DNA of 5,624 bases, from contig JALOTR010000228.1 of the NCBI GenBank assembly GCA_025457805.1, forward strand, positions 1 through 5,624, read 5' to 3'. The position numbers and the translations under genes are program-made. The DNA comes from Akkermansiaceae bacterium (lineage in GTDB: Bacteria; Verrucomicrobiota; Verrucomicrobiia; Verrucomicrobiales; Akkermansiaceae). Of this stretch, positions 4,767-5,624 are shown piece after piece; position 1 is the stretch's first letter; each line of letters begins with the position of its first letter. A model generated the notes under the pieces. It did no database searches. It saw only the letters and a program-made list of their open reading frames with translations, and was not told the origin of the DNA.

Positions 4767-5624
4767 ATGCAACTCCCCTCAAACTTCATCAAGGACGCCT
4801 CCAAGCTCCTTCCCCGCATCCGCTTTTCCCGGGCAACACTTCCGGTCTTGACCCATGTTCTCGCCTCGCTCGATGCCACCGGCATCACGCTGGTGGTCAC
4901 GGATCTCGATCGCTGGCTTGAAACCCGCACGCTGATCCCTGCGGGTCCTGACACTCCCGAATCCTTCCTCATCCCCTCGGATGCGATGAAGGCAATCGGC
5001 CGTGCCGACAAGAATACTGAAGTGAGAATCACCTGCCGCGGGCCGCGCAAACACCGCGAGCTTCGTATGCTGATGGTTTGCGGAGGAATCGCCGTGGAAT
5101 CCTGCCACCCCACCATTGATGTTTCGGAATTTCCCGAACATCCGGTCGTGGACGGCACGGAAACCATCATCTCGGCACGGACCTTGGAAAGCCTGGCAAT
5201 CGTCGCAGGCTGCGCCTCCAAAGATGTCACACGCTACGTGTTGAATGGCGTCCATTTCAACCCGGAAGATGCCGGCCGGGTGATTGCTACTGACGGAAGG
5301 GTGCTGGCATGCGCTCCCGCGGTCGTCCCTAACACCGCATTCATCCTGCCCAGCGGGACGGTAGACGTGCTCACGCATCCCGGATTCAGTGGAATCGACG
5401 TGCAGGTTCGTATTTGGAACGTGGATGAAGGTGAATGGATTTCAATCCGCGGCGGCAACCATCACCTCGTGTCGAAGCTCATCGAGGGAAACTTCCCAAA
5501 CTACCGGCAGGCCATTCCAGCTTACACACCGGAACTGGTAACGTTTTCGCCTGATCACCGAACAACCGCGATCAAGTGGTTGCGGAGTCTTCCAGACAAG
5601 CAATCTGCGGTCCATCTTTCCTGG
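4767..5624 (+). CDS. DnaN-like DNA polymerase III beta sliding clamp, 3' end cut off by the window
   Basis: Frame 3 from ATG at 4767 is open to the last base, giving 286 residues of a family that is usually about 370 long. Clamp hallmarks are visible in order: L-P-V-L-T-H-V-L-A-S-L-D with V-V-T-D-L-D near 25-48 (domain I), R-Y-V-L-N-G-V-H-F followed by V-I-A-T-D-G-R-V-L-A at 156-181, F-I-L-P-S at 192-196, and L-V-S-K-L-I-E-G-N-F-P-N-Y-R at 234-247 (domain II). Beta clamps form a dimeric ring on DNA and tether the replicative polymerase and other partners through a hydrophobic pocket. The protein departs clearly from a housekeeping DnaN: the S-A-D-L-x-x-A-x-x-x-V opening helix is not obvious and there are Cys residues at 90, 105, 113, 149 and 182. 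Its position in an apparent integrative element suggests an accessory clamp for element replication or maintenance. No Shine-Dalgarno is seen; translation may be coupled to the preceding small gene. Confidence 0.85.
   Translation, partial: MQLPSNFIKDASKLLPRIRFSRATLPVLTHVLASLDATGITLVVTDLDRWLETRTLIPAGPDTPESFLIPSDAMKAIGRADKNTEVRITCRGPRKHRELRMLMVCGGIAVESCHPTIDVSEFPEHPVVDGTETIISARTLESLAIVAGCASKDVTRYVLNGVHFNPEDAGRVIATDGRVLACAPAVVPNTAFILPSGTVDVLTHPGFSGIDVQVRIWNVDEGEWISIRGGNHHLVSKLIEGNFPNYRQAIPAYTPELVTFSPDHRTTAIKWLRSLPDKQSAVHLSW

Noticed and set aside
4779..5378. 199-codon minus-strand open frame over the clamp gene
   Set aside because: The + strand frame from 4767 has clear DnaN motifs along the same bases; the minus frame is a shadow.
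1..5624. CRISPR array
   Set aside because: No regularly spaced direct repeats of suitable length are visible anywhere in the window.

Overview
The window looks like a GC-rich bacterial chromosome, probably from a polysaccharide-degrading lineage. A Verrucomicrobiota or other PVC-type host is a guess from the GH95 fucosidase with an inserted discoidin-like module and from the style of the integrase; no marker gene settles it.

Layout. (a) 2-2488, + strand: the 3' part of a GH95 alpha-L-fucosidase gene, cut off by the left window edge, with all expected catalytic residues. This reads as host backbone. (b) 2489-2803: a gap with no gene that holds, at 2661-2704 on the minus strand, the 3' part of a tRNA-Pro(UGG) gene. 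It has the anticodon loop, the 3' anticodon strand, the T-arm and the 3' acceptor strand, but no 5' half. Next to an integrase gene this is a classic attachment-site scar. Its orientation implies that the integrated element lies to the right and that the complete tRNA-Pro lies beyond the window. (c) 2804-4186: a tyrosine recombinase gene interrupted by one in-frame TAA at 3041-3043 and otherwise open, with an extra C-terminal helix-turn-helix-like tail. (d) 4187-4572: a non-coding stretch holding a compact, strongly structured element. A 10-bp helix (4362-4371 with 4493-4502) closes a domain with several inner hairpins, and the unit is flanked by perfect 10-bp direct repeats. I suspect a HEARO/omega-RNA-like (IscB-associated) or other small non-autonomous element. 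(e) 4573-4764 and 4767-5624: a 63-codon hypothetical gene followed after 2 bases by a DnaN-like DNA polymerase sliding clamp that runs off the right edge. The clamp gene has no stop codon inside the window and was identified by translating frame 3 from 4767.

How it fits together. I read (c) to (e) as the left end of an integrative element that entered a tRNA-Pro gene beside a fucosidase locus and carries its own beta-clamp homologue. The integrase appears broken, so this copy may be stranded. The structured element sits immediately before the start codon of the small gene. One copy of the flanking repeat also carries ATG AGA AC, so the insertion seems to have occurred at that start codon and left a second one in place. 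The main points to check are the accessory clamp with its tightly linked small partner gene, the structured RNA-like insertion, and the integrase carrying a premature stop and an unusual tail.
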